NCBI RefSeq assembly: GCF_019393635.1 | Contig: NC_057866.1 | Span: forward strand, 10,054,223 to 10,118,222 | DNA length: 64,000 nucleotides | Direction of reading: 5' to 3' | Source: Dromiciops gliroides | Taxonomy: Eukaryota > Chordata > Mammalia > Microbiotheria > Microbiotheriidae | In this document: piece after piece, positions 45,811 to 56,904 of the stretch | How the letters are laid out: every line of letters begins with the position of its first letter | Position numbering within the stretch: position 1 is the stretch's first letter | The notes under the pieces: generated by a model | The model's database searches: none | The model's input: the letters and a program-made list of their open reading frames with translations, nothing else | Told to the model about the DNA's origin: nothing | Translations under genes and position numbers: made by a program

Positions 45811-46301
45811 GGGGAGGTGGAACTTGCAAAGGAGGTTGGCTTCCACACTGGAGATGACAGAACAATGGGGTCTAGCAGGGAGCTAGTGTCTGAAATAGGG
45901 GAAGGAGGGCAAAACAGCTCCTAGTGAGCCTGGAAGAGTTCAAGCCCCCTGGCCCAGATGAACCCTGGGAGTCTCATGGCTGAGCCACTGTCAGTGTAAG
46001 TGAGAGAGCGTGGGAAGCAGCAGAACATCCACAAGATGGGAGAAGCACGTGTCTGTTTTCCAGAACAGATTGAGGACAGAGCCTGTAAACTCTAGTCAGG
46101 GAACTCTGCTTCCATTCCTGGAACATTCTAGACTGTGTCACCAAAGAGATGCTTCATGGTGGCCTCAAAAGAAGTGATTCTTACCAAGAGCCATAATGTC
46201 TCCCTCAGGAACAGGCCATATCAGACTAACTTCAGCTCCTTTTTTGGCCAGATTACTAAACTATTAGATGAGAGAGGTGCTAGCAATAAAGTTTACCCAG
46301 A
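45811..46301. other. Intergenic part of U3, no gene seen
   Basis: Nothing recognised between the L2 piece and the SINE cluster. Confidence 0.35.
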
Positions 46302-46312
46302 CCTGAGCAAGG

Positions 46313-46442
46313 ACCGCCCCACAGTGAGGTTCAAATGACTTGCCTAGGGTCACACAGCTAGTAAGTGTCAAGTGTCTGGATTTGAACTCAGGTCCTCCTG
46401 AATTCATGGCTGGTGCTTTATCTACCACACCACCCAGCTGCC
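46313..46442 (-). repeat. CORE-SINE, slightly shortened
   Basis: Inverted copy flanked by CCTGAGCAAGG (46302-46312 and 46443-46453). Confidence 0.9.
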
Positions 46443-46650
46443 CCTGAGCAAGGCTTTTGATAATATATTATCTCTAGAGTCTTGTGGGGAAAAATGAGAT
46501 GATTAGAGGATACCACAATCTTGGCTGGTTGGATGACTGGACTCAACAATAGCTGTTGTTGTTTTTAAGGAAGATTGTGGATATGTTTGGTTTCTACATT
46601 GCCCAGATTTCTTCCTGAATCCTTCCTCCTAGAGAATTATTCCATGTAAC

Positions 46651-46787
46651 TTTTTTTTTTTGGGGGGGGTGGACAATGAGGGTTAAGTGACTTGCCTAGG
46701 GTCATGCAGCTAGTGTCAAGTGTCTGAGGCTGGATTTGAACTCAGATCTTCCTGAATCCAGGGCCGGTGCTATATCCACTGTGCCTC
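46651..46787 (-). repeat. CORE-SINE, head truncated
   Basis: Inverted copy lacking the last 'acctagctgcccc' segment, flanked by CCATGTAACTTTT and CCATATAACTTTT. Confidence 0.88.
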
Positions 46788-46800
46788 CCATATAACTTTT

Positions 46801-46962
46801 TTTTTTATTCTTTTTTTTTTTTTTTTTTAGTGAGGCAATTGGGGTTAAGTGACTTGCCCAGGGTCACACAGCTAGTAAGTGTTAAGTGTCTGAGGCCGGA
46901 TTTGAACTCAGGTACTCCTGACTCCAGGGCCGGTGCTCTATCCACTGCGCCACCTAGCCGCC
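46801..46962 (-). repeat. CORE-SINE in tandem with previous
   Basis: Inverted full copy inserted directly at the end of the preceding SINE; the flank CCATATAACT recurs at 46,963. Confidence 0.9.
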
Positions 46963-47005
46963 CCATATAACTATTTTTTACAAAGAAAGAAAAGAGGGGC
47001 ATGCA

Positions 47006-47163
47006 GGGCAGCTAGGTGGTGCAGTGGGTAAAGCACCGGCCCTGGATTCAGGAGGACCTGAGTTCAAATCTGGCCTCAGACACTTGACACTAGCTGTGTG
47101 ACCCTAGGCAAATCACTTAACCCTTATTGCCTTGCAAAAACAAAACAAAACAAAACAAAAAAA
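47006..47163 (+). repeat. CORE-SINE (WSINE1/Mar-1-like)
   Basis: Forward copy with an (AAAAC)n tail. Confidence 0.88.
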
Positions 47164-47429
47164 CCAATGAATATGCCATTTGTGCCTTTATCAAAACCAT
47201 TGATCAAAATGGGAAACCACTTAGAACCAAGCTCAGATTCCTAGGGCTGGAGATCTTTGGCCATGCTGAGATTGAACCAACAAGTGTGAACCCAAGGTAG
47301 ACATACCAAAAGACCCCAAGGTAGTAGGGGAGGATCATTACAGAAGGATGGAACATTGCATATAGTATCAGATTTTTTCAATGTATTGATCGGGATTTTT
47401 TTTTGCTAATTTTTTTCTTCCTCCTCTTT

Positions 47430-47583
47430 TCTTTTTTTGTCGTTTTGCAGGGCAGTGAGGGTTAAGTGACTTGCCCAGAGTCACACAGCTAGTAAGGGTC
47501 AAGTGTCTGAGGTCAGACTTGAACTCAGGTCCTCCTGACTCCAGGGCCAGTGCTTTATCCACTGCGCCACCTAGCCGCCCCCC
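47430..47583 (-). repeat. CORE-SINE (WSINE1/Mar-1-like)
   Basis: Inverted copy that runs into a C-run (about 47,577-47,590) at its right edge. Confidence 0.88.
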
Positions 47584-47636
47584 CCCCCCCAGTTTCAATT
47601 TAGACAGAACTCAAGCAATATTAACATTGGAAGGTC

Positions 47637-47885
47637 TGGTCTCCTGTTGTCCTGTCAAACTCTTCATGACCCCATTTGGGGTTTTCTTGGCAGAGACACT
47701 GGAGTGGTTTGCCATCTCCTGCTCCAGCTCATTTTACAGATAAGGAAACTGAGGCTGATGGGGTGAAGTGACTTGCCCAGGGTCCCACAGCTAAGAAGTG
47801 TCGGGGCTGGATTTGAACTCATGAAAAGGAGTCCTTTTGATTCCAAGCCCAGCGCTTGATTCCCTGTGCCATGCAGCTGTCTTAG
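47637..47885 (-). repeat. Mar-1 SINE, reverse
   Basis: Tail 'gaccccatttggggttttct', 'gataaggaaactgaggctga', head 'gccatgcagctgtc'. Confidence 0.8.
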
Positions 47886-48004
47886 AAAAAAATCCCACAA
47901 ATGCAGCCCATCCTTAAGGATGATTGTTCTCCCTGGAAAATAAATCTGCCCCAGGACTTTGTATGATAAAAAAAAAAAAGAGAGACTCTGCCTTTATTTC
48001 ACAA

Positions 48005-48500
48005 AAATCAATAAACAAGTGCCTACTATGTGCCAGGCTTGTACAGTACTAAATGCTAGTGATACAAAAAGCAGTCCCTGCCCTTAAAGAGCCTATAATC
48101 TAATGAGACAACATGCTGACAAACCTAGACAAAGCAAGGTATGTACAAGATAAATGGGAAGTAAATGACAGAGGAAAGGCACTGGAATTAAAAGGGGTTG
48201 GGGATGGGGCAGCTAGGTGGTGAAATGGATAGAGCACTGGCCCTGGAATCAGGAGGACCTGGGTTCAAATCCAGCCTCAGATACTCACTTGACACACTTA
48301 CTAGCTGTGTGACCCTGGGCAAGTCACTTAACCCCAATTGCCTCACCAAAAAAGGGGGGGGGGTTGGGGAAGGCTTCCTGGAGAAGGTGGGGTTTTAGTT
48401 TGGACTCAAAGGAATCCAGGGAAGTCTGCATTTGGCACAGAGGAAGGAGAACATTCAGGGCCTAGAGGATGGCCAGAGAAATGCCCAGAACCAAAGGACA
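48005..48500 (+). repeat. L2/L3-type LINE split by a SINE
   Basis: 'gtgcctactatgtgccaggc', 'cccttaaagagcctataatc', then after the SINE 'aaggcttcctggagaaggtg'. Confidence 0.5.
48205..48359 (+). repeat. CORE-SINE nested in old LINE
   Basis: Forward copy flanked by the exact 11-base GGGGTTGGGGA (48194-48204 and 48360-48370). Confidence 0.9.
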
Positions 48501-48944
48501 GTCTTATTCATGGGGCAGCCAGGAGGCCAGGTACTGGCCTCTAACGTGGAGATAAATGACTGGCAGGCTATAAAGGGCTCATAGGTGCTATGCTGCATTA
48601 GGCAGCTCTTTTCATGCCGTCTGTGAGACTCCAGGTTTATGATTGTGTTTGGGAACGTTGTGTAATCCACATCTTCCTCTTTTGGCTACAGGATGAAACA
48701 GGAACATCATCCACTCTTGTGCACCTTGCTTCACTGGGACTTGGTTCTGTCCCTCTAGTTTTATTGCTCCTTTCTTTCTCAGCCTCCCTCATAGCCTGTC
48801 AGCCCAGGAACCCACTGGTTTTATGGCACTGAGAAGCTACAAAAGTATGTCGTGATAACAATCTTCTTGCCTCCTCTAAGAGCTTTACCCGGTGTGATCT
48901 CAGGGGCTTTGGGGATTCTGCTTCCCTTTGTTCATTTGCTTTAG

Positions 48945-49470
48945 GGTGACTAGACTATTGCTTCTCTTCCTTGGCCTTTCCAAATATGGGCGAATGCCTC
49001 ATATTTTTACAAATTTGACTCTGTTCTCTATGTATTTGAGAAATTGGTCCTTTATCTGGGAAGTTTAGTGTAACTATTTTTCCGTTTCCTGCTTTCCTCC
49101 TAATCTTGGTTGTATTGGTTTTATTTGTGCAAAAAAACAATTGATGTAATCAAAATCATCTATTTCACACCCAATGCCAAGTGGTTCTTCGGATAGGTAC
49201 TGCTCTAAGGGGAAAAGCTCATCCTGTCTGTATTGAATGATATTCAGAACTTCAGGAATATTCTTTTCTGTGTGTCTCTTATCTTGGGGTTCAGAGCTTG
49301 TTATTTTTTTTTAATATTTGGATAAATGTATTTCTGTATAGTTGGTTTCCTTTGTAATCAGATGTATTTTATTATTTTTAAAGGATTATTCTGAGAAAGG
49401 ATCTGTTATTATACATAATAATTATCCATTATTCTGAGGTTTCACCTACCCAAAAAATACTTCGCCCCAG
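48945..49470 (-). repeat. L1 internal fragment
   Basis: 'gtatttgagaaattggtcct', 'ctcctaatcttggttgtatt', 'caaaatcatctatttcacac' are reverse L1 ORF2-region phrases. Confidence 0.6.
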
Positions 49471-49506
49471 CAGGCTTCAGTGACAGTCAATCCAATCCAA
49501 ATTGAT

Positions 49507-49720
49507 TTTTTCTTTCTTTCCTTCTTTCCTTCCTTCCTCCCTCCCTCTCTCCCCTTCCCTTCCTCTCTCCCTTTCTCTTTTTCTTTTCTTTTCTTTTCTT
49601 TTAAGGCAATCAGGGTTAAGTGATTTGCCCAGGGTCACACAGCTAGTGTCAAGTGTCTGAGGCTGGAATTTGAACTCGGGTCCTCCTGACTCCAAAGCCA
49701 CTGCGCCACCTAGCTGCCCC
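49507..49720 (-). repeat. CORE-SINE with (CTTT/CTTC)n tail
   Basis: Inverted SINE (about 49,603-49,720) whose tail has grown into a 95-bp C/T microsatellite. The phrase 'aatccaaatt' flanks both sides. Confidence 0.88.
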
Positions 49721-50836
49721 AATCCAAATTTCAAGCCCTTGTTTTGTGGGGAAGGGTCCTAAGATGATACCCAAGTCAGGGCACTGCCACACCTGTGGGG
49801 AAGGGCCCGGCCTCACCTGAGGGGGCAGTCTGCTTTTCACACTTGAGCAGACTTTTCACTTTGTTCTCTGAGCATTCAGGCTTCTAACGTCTTGATGGAT
49901 AACTGCTCTACAGGAAAAGATCTGGTCTTCAGGGCCTCTTTCCAACTCTGATGTCACCAGAACCTTTTGAACGATCAGGTGTCCGTGCCAGCTCCTAAAA
50001 TACTAACTGGGTGGGGCTTCCCCCTTTGCACCTGGAGGCATTTCCCTCACATCCCCTAATGTCCCAGTCCACAGTTTGACAAGACCTTATTTGCTACACC
50101 CGGGCAAAAGAGGGGAGCCCCGCAGGGTGGGAGCAATGAATGCACCTTCTAACCAGCATCCTTGAGATGGTCCCAAGCAGGACCCTGGGCAGTCTCGGCC
50201 GCTAGCATTGAGCAGCCTGGGGGATTCAGGGGGTCGGTCAGGAGGGAGGAGCAGTCCATCTAGAGCCGGAGGGAAGGACACCCCAGGGGGTAGGCAGACG
50301 AAAGTAACAACTGAGGCCTTTCTCTCCCAGGTTACATTGTTTCCCTAGACTCTCACTCGGGTTCGGTAACAGGTAGTAGGTCCTCGGTAATTGACAGAGG
50401 TGTCCTGGGCTCTCTCTTTCTCTCCTCCCAGTATAAGGGACTCTGGGGAGACCCAGAGAGAGAGACAAGGAGAGAAAAGCCCGGGAAGACCTGGGTTCTG
50501 AGGGCAAAGGATGCCCTCCCGGCCCAAGGTCGCAAAGAGAGTCCGGGGCGGTGCGAGCCACTGGCCCGTATTCTCCAGTGGACCCGCCACCGACGCAGCC
50601 CAGGATTCTAGGGTCCTTCACGAATTCCTGTTTCCTAATTGCGCGCCTTTGCGGCTTTCAGGCCCGGGCCATCTCGGCAGCCGCGGCCACGCCCCCACCC
50701 TCCGCTCGGTCTTCCCTTGTTGACAGTCGACTTGGCTTCCAGGGCCGTTCCTCTTAGCAACAGCCATGCGAGGCCCGCTTTTCCTATTGGTAGGCAGATT
50801 TACATTTTTTAATTGGTCCGCGTGCCTCTTACCGGA

Positions 50837-50855
50837 CCAATCAAAGGCGGCCACG
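50837..50855 (+). promoter_or_regulatory. ER stress response element (ERSE), perfect match
   Basis: CCAAT, nine bases, CCACG: an exact fit to the ERSE consensus CCAAT-N9-CCACG bound by NF-Y with ATF6/XBP1. It lies about 700 bp upstream of the SYVN1 exon 1 donor. A nearby ATTGG-N-CCGCG (50,812-50,822) is one base off the ERSE-II consensus. SYVN1/HRD1 is known to be induced by the unfolded protein response, so the role fits. Its use in this species is inferred. Confidence 0.75.
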
Positions 50856-51299
50856 GCGACCCATCTCACTCCACAGACCTAAGAGGGGGAGTTCTCGATA
50901 CAGATGTTTTACCAGCGGGAAGACGCTTTCGCTTCCCAAGGGGCACGCGCTTGCCACAGCCTTTTTTATGTTCTTTGAGGCTTCGCCCATCTCATTCTCT
51001 CTCCTTCCCTCCCTCCCCTGGGGTCTCCCATCTCAGCCTTCTTGGCCGTCCACCCCTCAGCATGGTTCAGTCCTCTGATTGAGCGCTGGAGAGGGGCCTT
51101 CCCCCCCCTTCCTGGCAGCGAAGGGTAAAATCCTCCGGCCGGTCGTCCGGGCGATACCATGTGTGAAGCAGGAAGGGAGGAACACCTGACATCCCCAGGG
51201 CCTGCGTCCCCTCGAGGGGGTGACCCTCCGCTACCCTTTACCCCTTCCCGCGGTGCTCCAAGTGCCCCTTAAGCTCAGATCTGGGAAGGGTCCCCGGGT

Positions 51300-51539
51300 G
51301 ACCGGGGTTGGGGGAGGGGGCGGCGCACTTGGTACGTCCCACCCTGCCGGCGGAGCGGCCGGAAGTGAGGTGTCTGCGGCTCGCACTTCCGGCTCGGAGG
51401 GGGTGGGGAGTGTTGTTAACTGGTGGAGCCGCCACCGCCCCCGTCACGGTCCCCGTCAGCGCTTCTCCACCGCCGCCGGAGTTATCGCCGCCACCGCCGC
51501 CGCCGCGGGACCAGCGGGCTCGGGGGCCCCGAGCTCCCG
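51300..51539 (+). promoter_or_regulatory. SYVN1: SYVN1 core promoter and noncoding exon 1
   Basis: CpG-dense block with CCGGAAGTG (51,359-51,367) and CACTTCCGG (51,384-51,392), an inverted pair of ETS-type sites. There is no TATA box. A GCC-repeat-rich leader ends at a strong donor GTGAGTGAG (GT at 51,540-51,541). The acceptor before the coding exon is at 51,738-51,739, giving a 200-bp first intron. Confidence 0.8.
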
Positions 51540-51756
51540 GTGAGTGAGCGGGGGGCGGTGCTCGGGGCCGGGGGCCGTTCGGGAGCCCGGGAGCTGCCAG
51601 CCCCGGCCCGGCGCGCCCGTCACCCCGCTCCAGCCCGGGACAGAGCCCCCGGGGGAGCGGCGGCGGGGGGCCCGGGCCCCCTGTCCGGACACGTGGGGGG
51701 GCGGGGAGGCCGCTCACGCCCCCCCCTGCCGCCCCCCAGGTCTCCCGGCCGGGGCC

Positions 51757-54700
51757 ATGTTCCGCACCGCCGTGATGATGGCCGCCAGCCTGGCGCTGAC
51801 CGGGGCCGTGGTGGCCCACGCCTACTACCTCAAGCACCAGTTCTACCCCACCGTGGTCTACCTGACCAAGTCCAGCCCCAGCATGGCCGTGAGTGCGGGC
51901 CGGGGCGGGCCGGGGCCGGGGCCGGGGCGCGGGGAGGGGCCGCCCGGCGCAGGCGCCCCTCACCCCGGCCGCCCCCTGCCCCCAGGTCCTGTACATCCAG
52001 GCCTTCGTGCTCGTCTTTCTCCTGGGCAAGGTGATGGGCAAGGTGTTCTTCGGCCAGCTGAGGGCCGCTGAGATGGAGGTGAGGCGGGGGCGGGCCGGGG
52101 GCCGGGGCCCGGGGCCGGGGCCGGGGGCGGGTGCTGGGCAAAGGGCGGGGGCGGGCTGCTGGGGTCCTGTCCGTGAGGGCCTCTTCCCGTGCCCGCCCAG
52201 CACCTCCTGGAGCGCTCCTGGTACGCAGTGACCGAGACCTGCCTGGCCTTCACCGTCTTTCGGGACGACTTCAGCCCCCGGTTCGTGGCGCTCTTCACCC
52301 TCCTCCTCTTCCTCAAGTGTTTCCACTGGCTGGCCGAGGACCGGGTGGATTTTGTGAGTGAGGCGGGAAAGGCCGTGGCCGAGGGGGAGCCGGGCTGCGG
52401 GGGCTGGAGAGGGGATCCGGGGCAGAGCCCAGAGAGAAGGGCCCGGCCCTCACGCGCCTTTCATCTTCTTGGCCAGATGGAACGGAGCCCCAACATCTCC
52501 TGGCTCTTTCACTGCCGCATCGTCTGTGAGTGGCCCCTGGGCAGAGGGCTGGAGTGACCCGGGGCAGGGGTGTCGGAGGGTTTGTTGCCCTGTACGAGTG
52601 GGGAGGGGAACAGAGGACCTCCCCCTCCATCCCCCCCACCTCTCCCTCCATCCTCCCCCACCTCCCCCTCCATCCCCCCCATCTGCCCCATCCCTGTGCA
52701 CGGTGCCCAGAACTGGCTCAGCCTCTGCCTGCTGCAGCTGGGCCCGAAGCTAATTCGAGAAGCTCATTTGCATTCTTTCTCCTGCCCTGTTCCACTCCAG
52801 GGCACCTCAACTGTCTTAAGCCCCAAAGAGACTTCCTCATGCTCTGCCTGCTCACCCAGGAGTCGGGGCTGTGGCTGTTCCCCTCCAGGGTAGGCTGGGA
52901 GTTCCCAGAGGGCCCCCCAACATTAACCCCAGGGCCCAAACATCTTAGAAACAGAAACCTGGCCCTACCTGACGGCCCCCTCCTCCCCTGCAGCCCTCAT
53001 GCTCCTCCTGGGGGCCCTGGACTTCCTCTTCGTCAATCATGCCTATCACAGCATCCTGACCCGGGGGGCCTCCGTGCAGCTGGTCTTTGGCTTTGAGGTA
53101 CGATGGGGTTGCAGGAGGGGAAGGGGAGGGGGCTGGCAGGGGCCCTCCCTGACGCTCCATGCTCCTCCCTTCCTCAGTACGCCATCCTGATGACGATGGT
53201 CCTCACCATCTTCATCAAGTACGTGCTACACTCCATCGACCTCCAGAATGAGAACCCCTGGGACAACAAAGCGGTCTACATGCTCTACACTGAGCTGTTC
53301 ACAGGTGAGCCCCCGGGGGGCGGGGGGGGGGCAGGAGGAGGCCTCCCACCCCCGGGCCAGCCTCCACACATCCTGTCCTCCCCCCAGGCTTCATCAAGGT
53401 CCTGCTTTACATGGCCTTCATGACCATCATGATCAAGGTGCACACCTTCCCACTCTTTGCCATTCGGCCCATGTACCTGGCCATGAGGTAGGCTGGGCTG
53501 GGTCCTGCGCATCTTCCCCGTTTGTCTGGGAATGAGTAACAGGGAGCCATTGAGGCCTCATAAACATCAGCTCCTTCCTTAAGGAGGATCTGTGTGTAGG
53601 GGGGTGACAGGGAGACCCCCTGGAAGGTCCTGAGTGGTGAGAAGGGGGCATGCATGGCAAGAGTTGGGCCATGAGAGGAGGGCATGGGGGGGGCACAGCC
53701 AGGCAGGACCTGACCCGCCCACCCTGCCACCCTGTGCTTGCAGACAGTTTAAGAAGGCAGTGACCGACGCCATCATGTCTCGCCGGGCCATCCGCAACAT
53801 GAACACACTGTGAGTGCCCCCCTCGGTGCCAGCTGCTCCCCTCTGCGCCTGGACCCCAGAGGCTCCGCTCACTGGGGCTGCTTCTTCCTCAGGTACCCGG
53901 ATGCCACGATCGAAGAGCTCCAGGCCATGGATAACGTCTGCATCATCTGCAGGGAGGAGATGGTGACGGGTGCCAAGAGGCTTCCCTGCAACCACATCTT
54001 CCACACCAGGTGAGCTGGGGGTGGCGCTGGCTTCCTGAACCACAGGGAGGAGGCGGGTGCGAGTCCCTCGATCTTTCTGCCTTGGATTCTGCCTTTACAG
54101 CTGCCTGCGCTCCTGGTTCCAGCGGCAGCAAACCTGCCCCACTTGCCGCATGGATGTCTTGCGGGCCTCACTTCCTGTCCAGTCCCCACCCGCCCCAGAG
54201 CCTGCCGAGCAGGGCCCCCCCCCCTGCCCCGCCCCAGCCCCCCAACTGTAAGTACTCCAGGGAGGCCATCCATGTATCCCTTCCATCTTGGGGCCTAGAG
54301 TTTCTGGGCCCCATCCTCGTCTACTTCCCCCTCTCTCCTCATTGCAGTTCCCCAAGGCCTCCTGCCTCCATTTCCTCCGGGGATGTTCCCCCTGTGGCCT
54401 CCCATGGGCCCCTTCCCCCCCATGCCTCCTCCCAGCAATGCAGACGTTCCACCTGCCTCGCCGTCCACCTCAGGTGAGTCTGGTTGAGGGTCAGGAAGCA
54501 GCTCTCAGAGCCTTTGGTCATGACGGGTATTGACATGGATCCGCATGGGGAAGGGGAAAGGGCAGGGGAAGGGGAGTAGAGCCAAGGGAAGCGAGGCTCC
54601 CTCTCAAGCTCTGTGTGTCTGCTCTTCCCAGCCAGCACCTCTCGGCCCACTGGGTCTGTCCCTGAGCCCGCTCCAGCTCCTGGCTTCCCCTTCCCTCCTC

Positions 54701-55436
54701 CCTGGATGGGCATGCCCCTGCCTCCCCCATTCGGTAAGTGGAGACTCTCCTGGGCTAAGGTGTACAGGCCGGGATGCTGTGGCTCCCCCGGGCCTCGGGC
54801 AAGTATCTTCTTGTTCTGCAGGGTTCCCCCCCATGCCAGTGCCCCCAGCAGGCTTTGCAGGCCTGACCACTGAGGAGCTGCAGGCCCTGGAGGGCCATGA
54901 GAGGCAGCATCTGGAAGCCCGGCTACAAAGCCTGAGAAATATCCATACCCTGCTGGACGCTGCCATGTTGCAGATCAACCAGTATCTCACTGTGCTGGCC
55001 TCCTTGGGGTGAGGCTGGGGGCGAGGGGGGTGGGGAAGGGCTGGGGCCGTGCTTGGCTAGTGGTCACCTTTCTCTGGCTCCTTCCTCAGCCCTCCCCGAC
55101 CTCCTGCTCCTGCCAGTCCCACCGAGACGTCTACACCAGCGGCTGCAGCCTCCTCTTCCAGCAGCATCCTCAGTTCTGAGGCGACGCCCCCCTCACCAGG
55201 AGCCTCCCCGCTCCCCCCTGAGCCGGTGCAGCAGCAGCCGGGTCCATGTGAGGAACCTCCTGGTGGGGGGTGGGGGGGCGCCAGGACACTGTGCCCTTTG
55301 CATGTTTGACCTGTGACTTCTGTCTCCAGCTGCTGAGTCCATTGGGGCTGAGGAACTATCAGAAGATGCGGAGCCTGATGCGGTGGAGCTTCGCCGCCGC
55401 CGCCTGCAGAAGCTGGGATCCCCTGCTTCTCATTGA
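51757..55436 (+). CDS. SYVN1: Synoviolin/HRD1, ER membrane RING E3 ubiquitin ligase
   Basis: Central ligase of ER-associated degradation; with SEL1L it moves misfolded ER proteins out and ubiquitinates them. Coding exons: 51757-51888, 51986-52078, 52201-52353, 52477-52525, 52994-53097, 53178-53304, 53388-53487, 53744-53809, 53893-54009, 54101-54247, 54348-54473, 54632-54733, 54822-55008, 55090-55247, 55330-55436; all GT-AG. The N-terminus MFRTAVMMAASLALTGAV starts a multi-pass membrane region (residues 1 to about 250). The RING-H2 begins at Cys291 (CIICREEM, CNHIFHTSC, CPTCRMDVL). A proline-rich middle follows, then the conserved helix EGHERQHLEARLQSLR and the end RRRRLQKLGSPASH. Human is 617 aa; here about 588 because the proline-rich part is shorter. 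Oddity: exon 11 has ten C at 54214-54223; the coding sum is 1,768 nt, one base over. Nine C would restore the family frame, so a sequence error is likely. Confidence 0.97.
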
Positions 55437-56568
55437 CACTGCCCAACCTCATCCCACTCCCCAACCTTGTGTTTTGACTGTGGTGCCCTCGTGCTCGGGT
55501 GAGAAGTGGATCCCACCTCCCACCGCCAAGTGCCGTCTCCCCTCTCACCAGGCTTTGGAAAAGAACATGAGGTTCCTATGTCCTCCCAACTGGAAGAAAG
55601 GCCTGATCCCCCACTCCTGCCACCTGGGAGCTCCCAAATCCAGATCAGGTGGCTTGGGCCGGAGGCCTGGTGGGTCAGTCTCCTTCCTGACCCTCACCCA
55701 CCCCACCCCCAGCCTCCCTTAATTCCAAGCAGACTTGGGGCTGCTGAGCCCTATCTACTACTCTTGTTTGGGGGGCCCAGGAGAAGGGTGGACACTCTGA
55801 AGACACTCCCTCCGGAGCTGCAAAGTCCGGTTCAAAGTAGAGGGAGGATCCCCTGTTCCCAGCAGTATTAGCCCTAGCTCCCAGGGGCTCGAGGCCAGCT
55901 GGGCATTGCCAGCCCCTACCTCGAGCAGTCCCTTTGTAGTATCAGTAGTGCCCCATTGCCCTCCCATCCATGTCTTACAGGTGACCCCATCTCAGGAAAG
56001 TGAGTGCCTGGGGTTAGGCTGTCAAAGCCTCCTCTGGCTGGTGGTTGCCTGTGGGGGGGTCTGCCCGCTGGGCAGCTCTTTGGGAGTTCTCCCCCCAAGT
56101 GACGTGACGGGATGTTGGAAGCACCTGGTTCTCTGGTGTAATGAGACTGAGCCTGTTCTGTGGCCAAAAGCTCCTTCTCCTTACCCCCAGCTGGGACGGG
56201 AGGAGGCAGCCAGCCTCTAAACCAAACCGTCCCAGGGGGAAGTGCTCAGCTTTCTGAAGCTCTTTGATTTGGGGGGTGGGGGGGGGGAGATTTCTTGTTG
56301 CTGTCTTTTGGCTAAAACCCAACCCCATAGCTTATTTCAAATGTAAACAAGCACCCACCACCCCAGCAGGGAGGTGAGGCACAGTTAGGCGTGGTTCTGC
56401 AGGGGTAGGGAGATAAAGCCAGGACTAGGTCTAGCCTCACCCACGTTCCCCTCTTCCCCTTTGTTTCGTGTTACAAAAGTTGCTGGAGAGTTTCAGATTA
56501 TTTAATTTGTAAATATTGTACAAATTTTAATAGCTTCAATTGTATATACGGCCAAGATAAAAACTTGC

Positions 56569-56574
56569 ATTAAA
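56569..56574 (+). terminator. SYVN1: Poly(A) signal ATTAAA, SYVN1
   Basis: ATTAAA about 1.13 kb after the stop codon, in an AT-rich patch ('ttgtaaatattgtacaaatt') typical of a conserved 3' UTR end. Cleavage is expected near 56,590. Confidence 0.6.
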
Positions 56575-56904
56575 GTTGGTGCCAGGTTGTGCCGTGGTAC
56601 CCCTCCCCCTGGGAATTAGTGACATGTCTTCTTTGCGCTGTGCCTGCCTCCTCTTCCTAAGTCACCACCTTGGCTGGGGCCTCTGCCAAGCCAGGGGATG
56701 AATGTTTTTCATTTCCCAGAAATTTCCCATAAAGATTCCTGAGGGGGGGGGAGTGAGTTCGCTTTGAGAAGATACTTGTCTAGAGTCCAGAAAGCCCCAG
56801 CCCCCAAGGGGGAGCAGCAGCCACTGCTGGGGCTGAACTGGAGGGGTCTGCCTCGGTGCCACCCCTGGGACAGGGGCCAGCCCACGGGTTGAGCTGGTCC
56901 GTCC

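Larger units (their letters stand above)
43340..51540 (+). repeat. Tandem unit U3 (copy attached to SYVN1)
   Basis: Begins with U2-like sequence ('gatgatgagttcacccaggt', then, after an L1, 'gggaggtgagccttaatcac' as at 30,570). It continues with U1-like sequence ('ttctgagcattcaggcttct' and 'caaaagatctggtcttcag'-type phrases at 49,860-49,940, matching 18,220-18,290). It ends in the working SYVN1 promoter. Confidence 0.75.

Noticed and set aside
51238-52326. A 362-aa minus-strand frame opposite SYVN1
   Set aside because: Antisense shadow of GC-rich exons and introns; SYVN1 exons on the plus strand match a known protein throughout.
54101-54733. SYVN1 as a pseudogene because of the frame break
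   Set aside because: Every splice site, the RING residues and the C-terminus are intact, and one base in a C-run explains the break.
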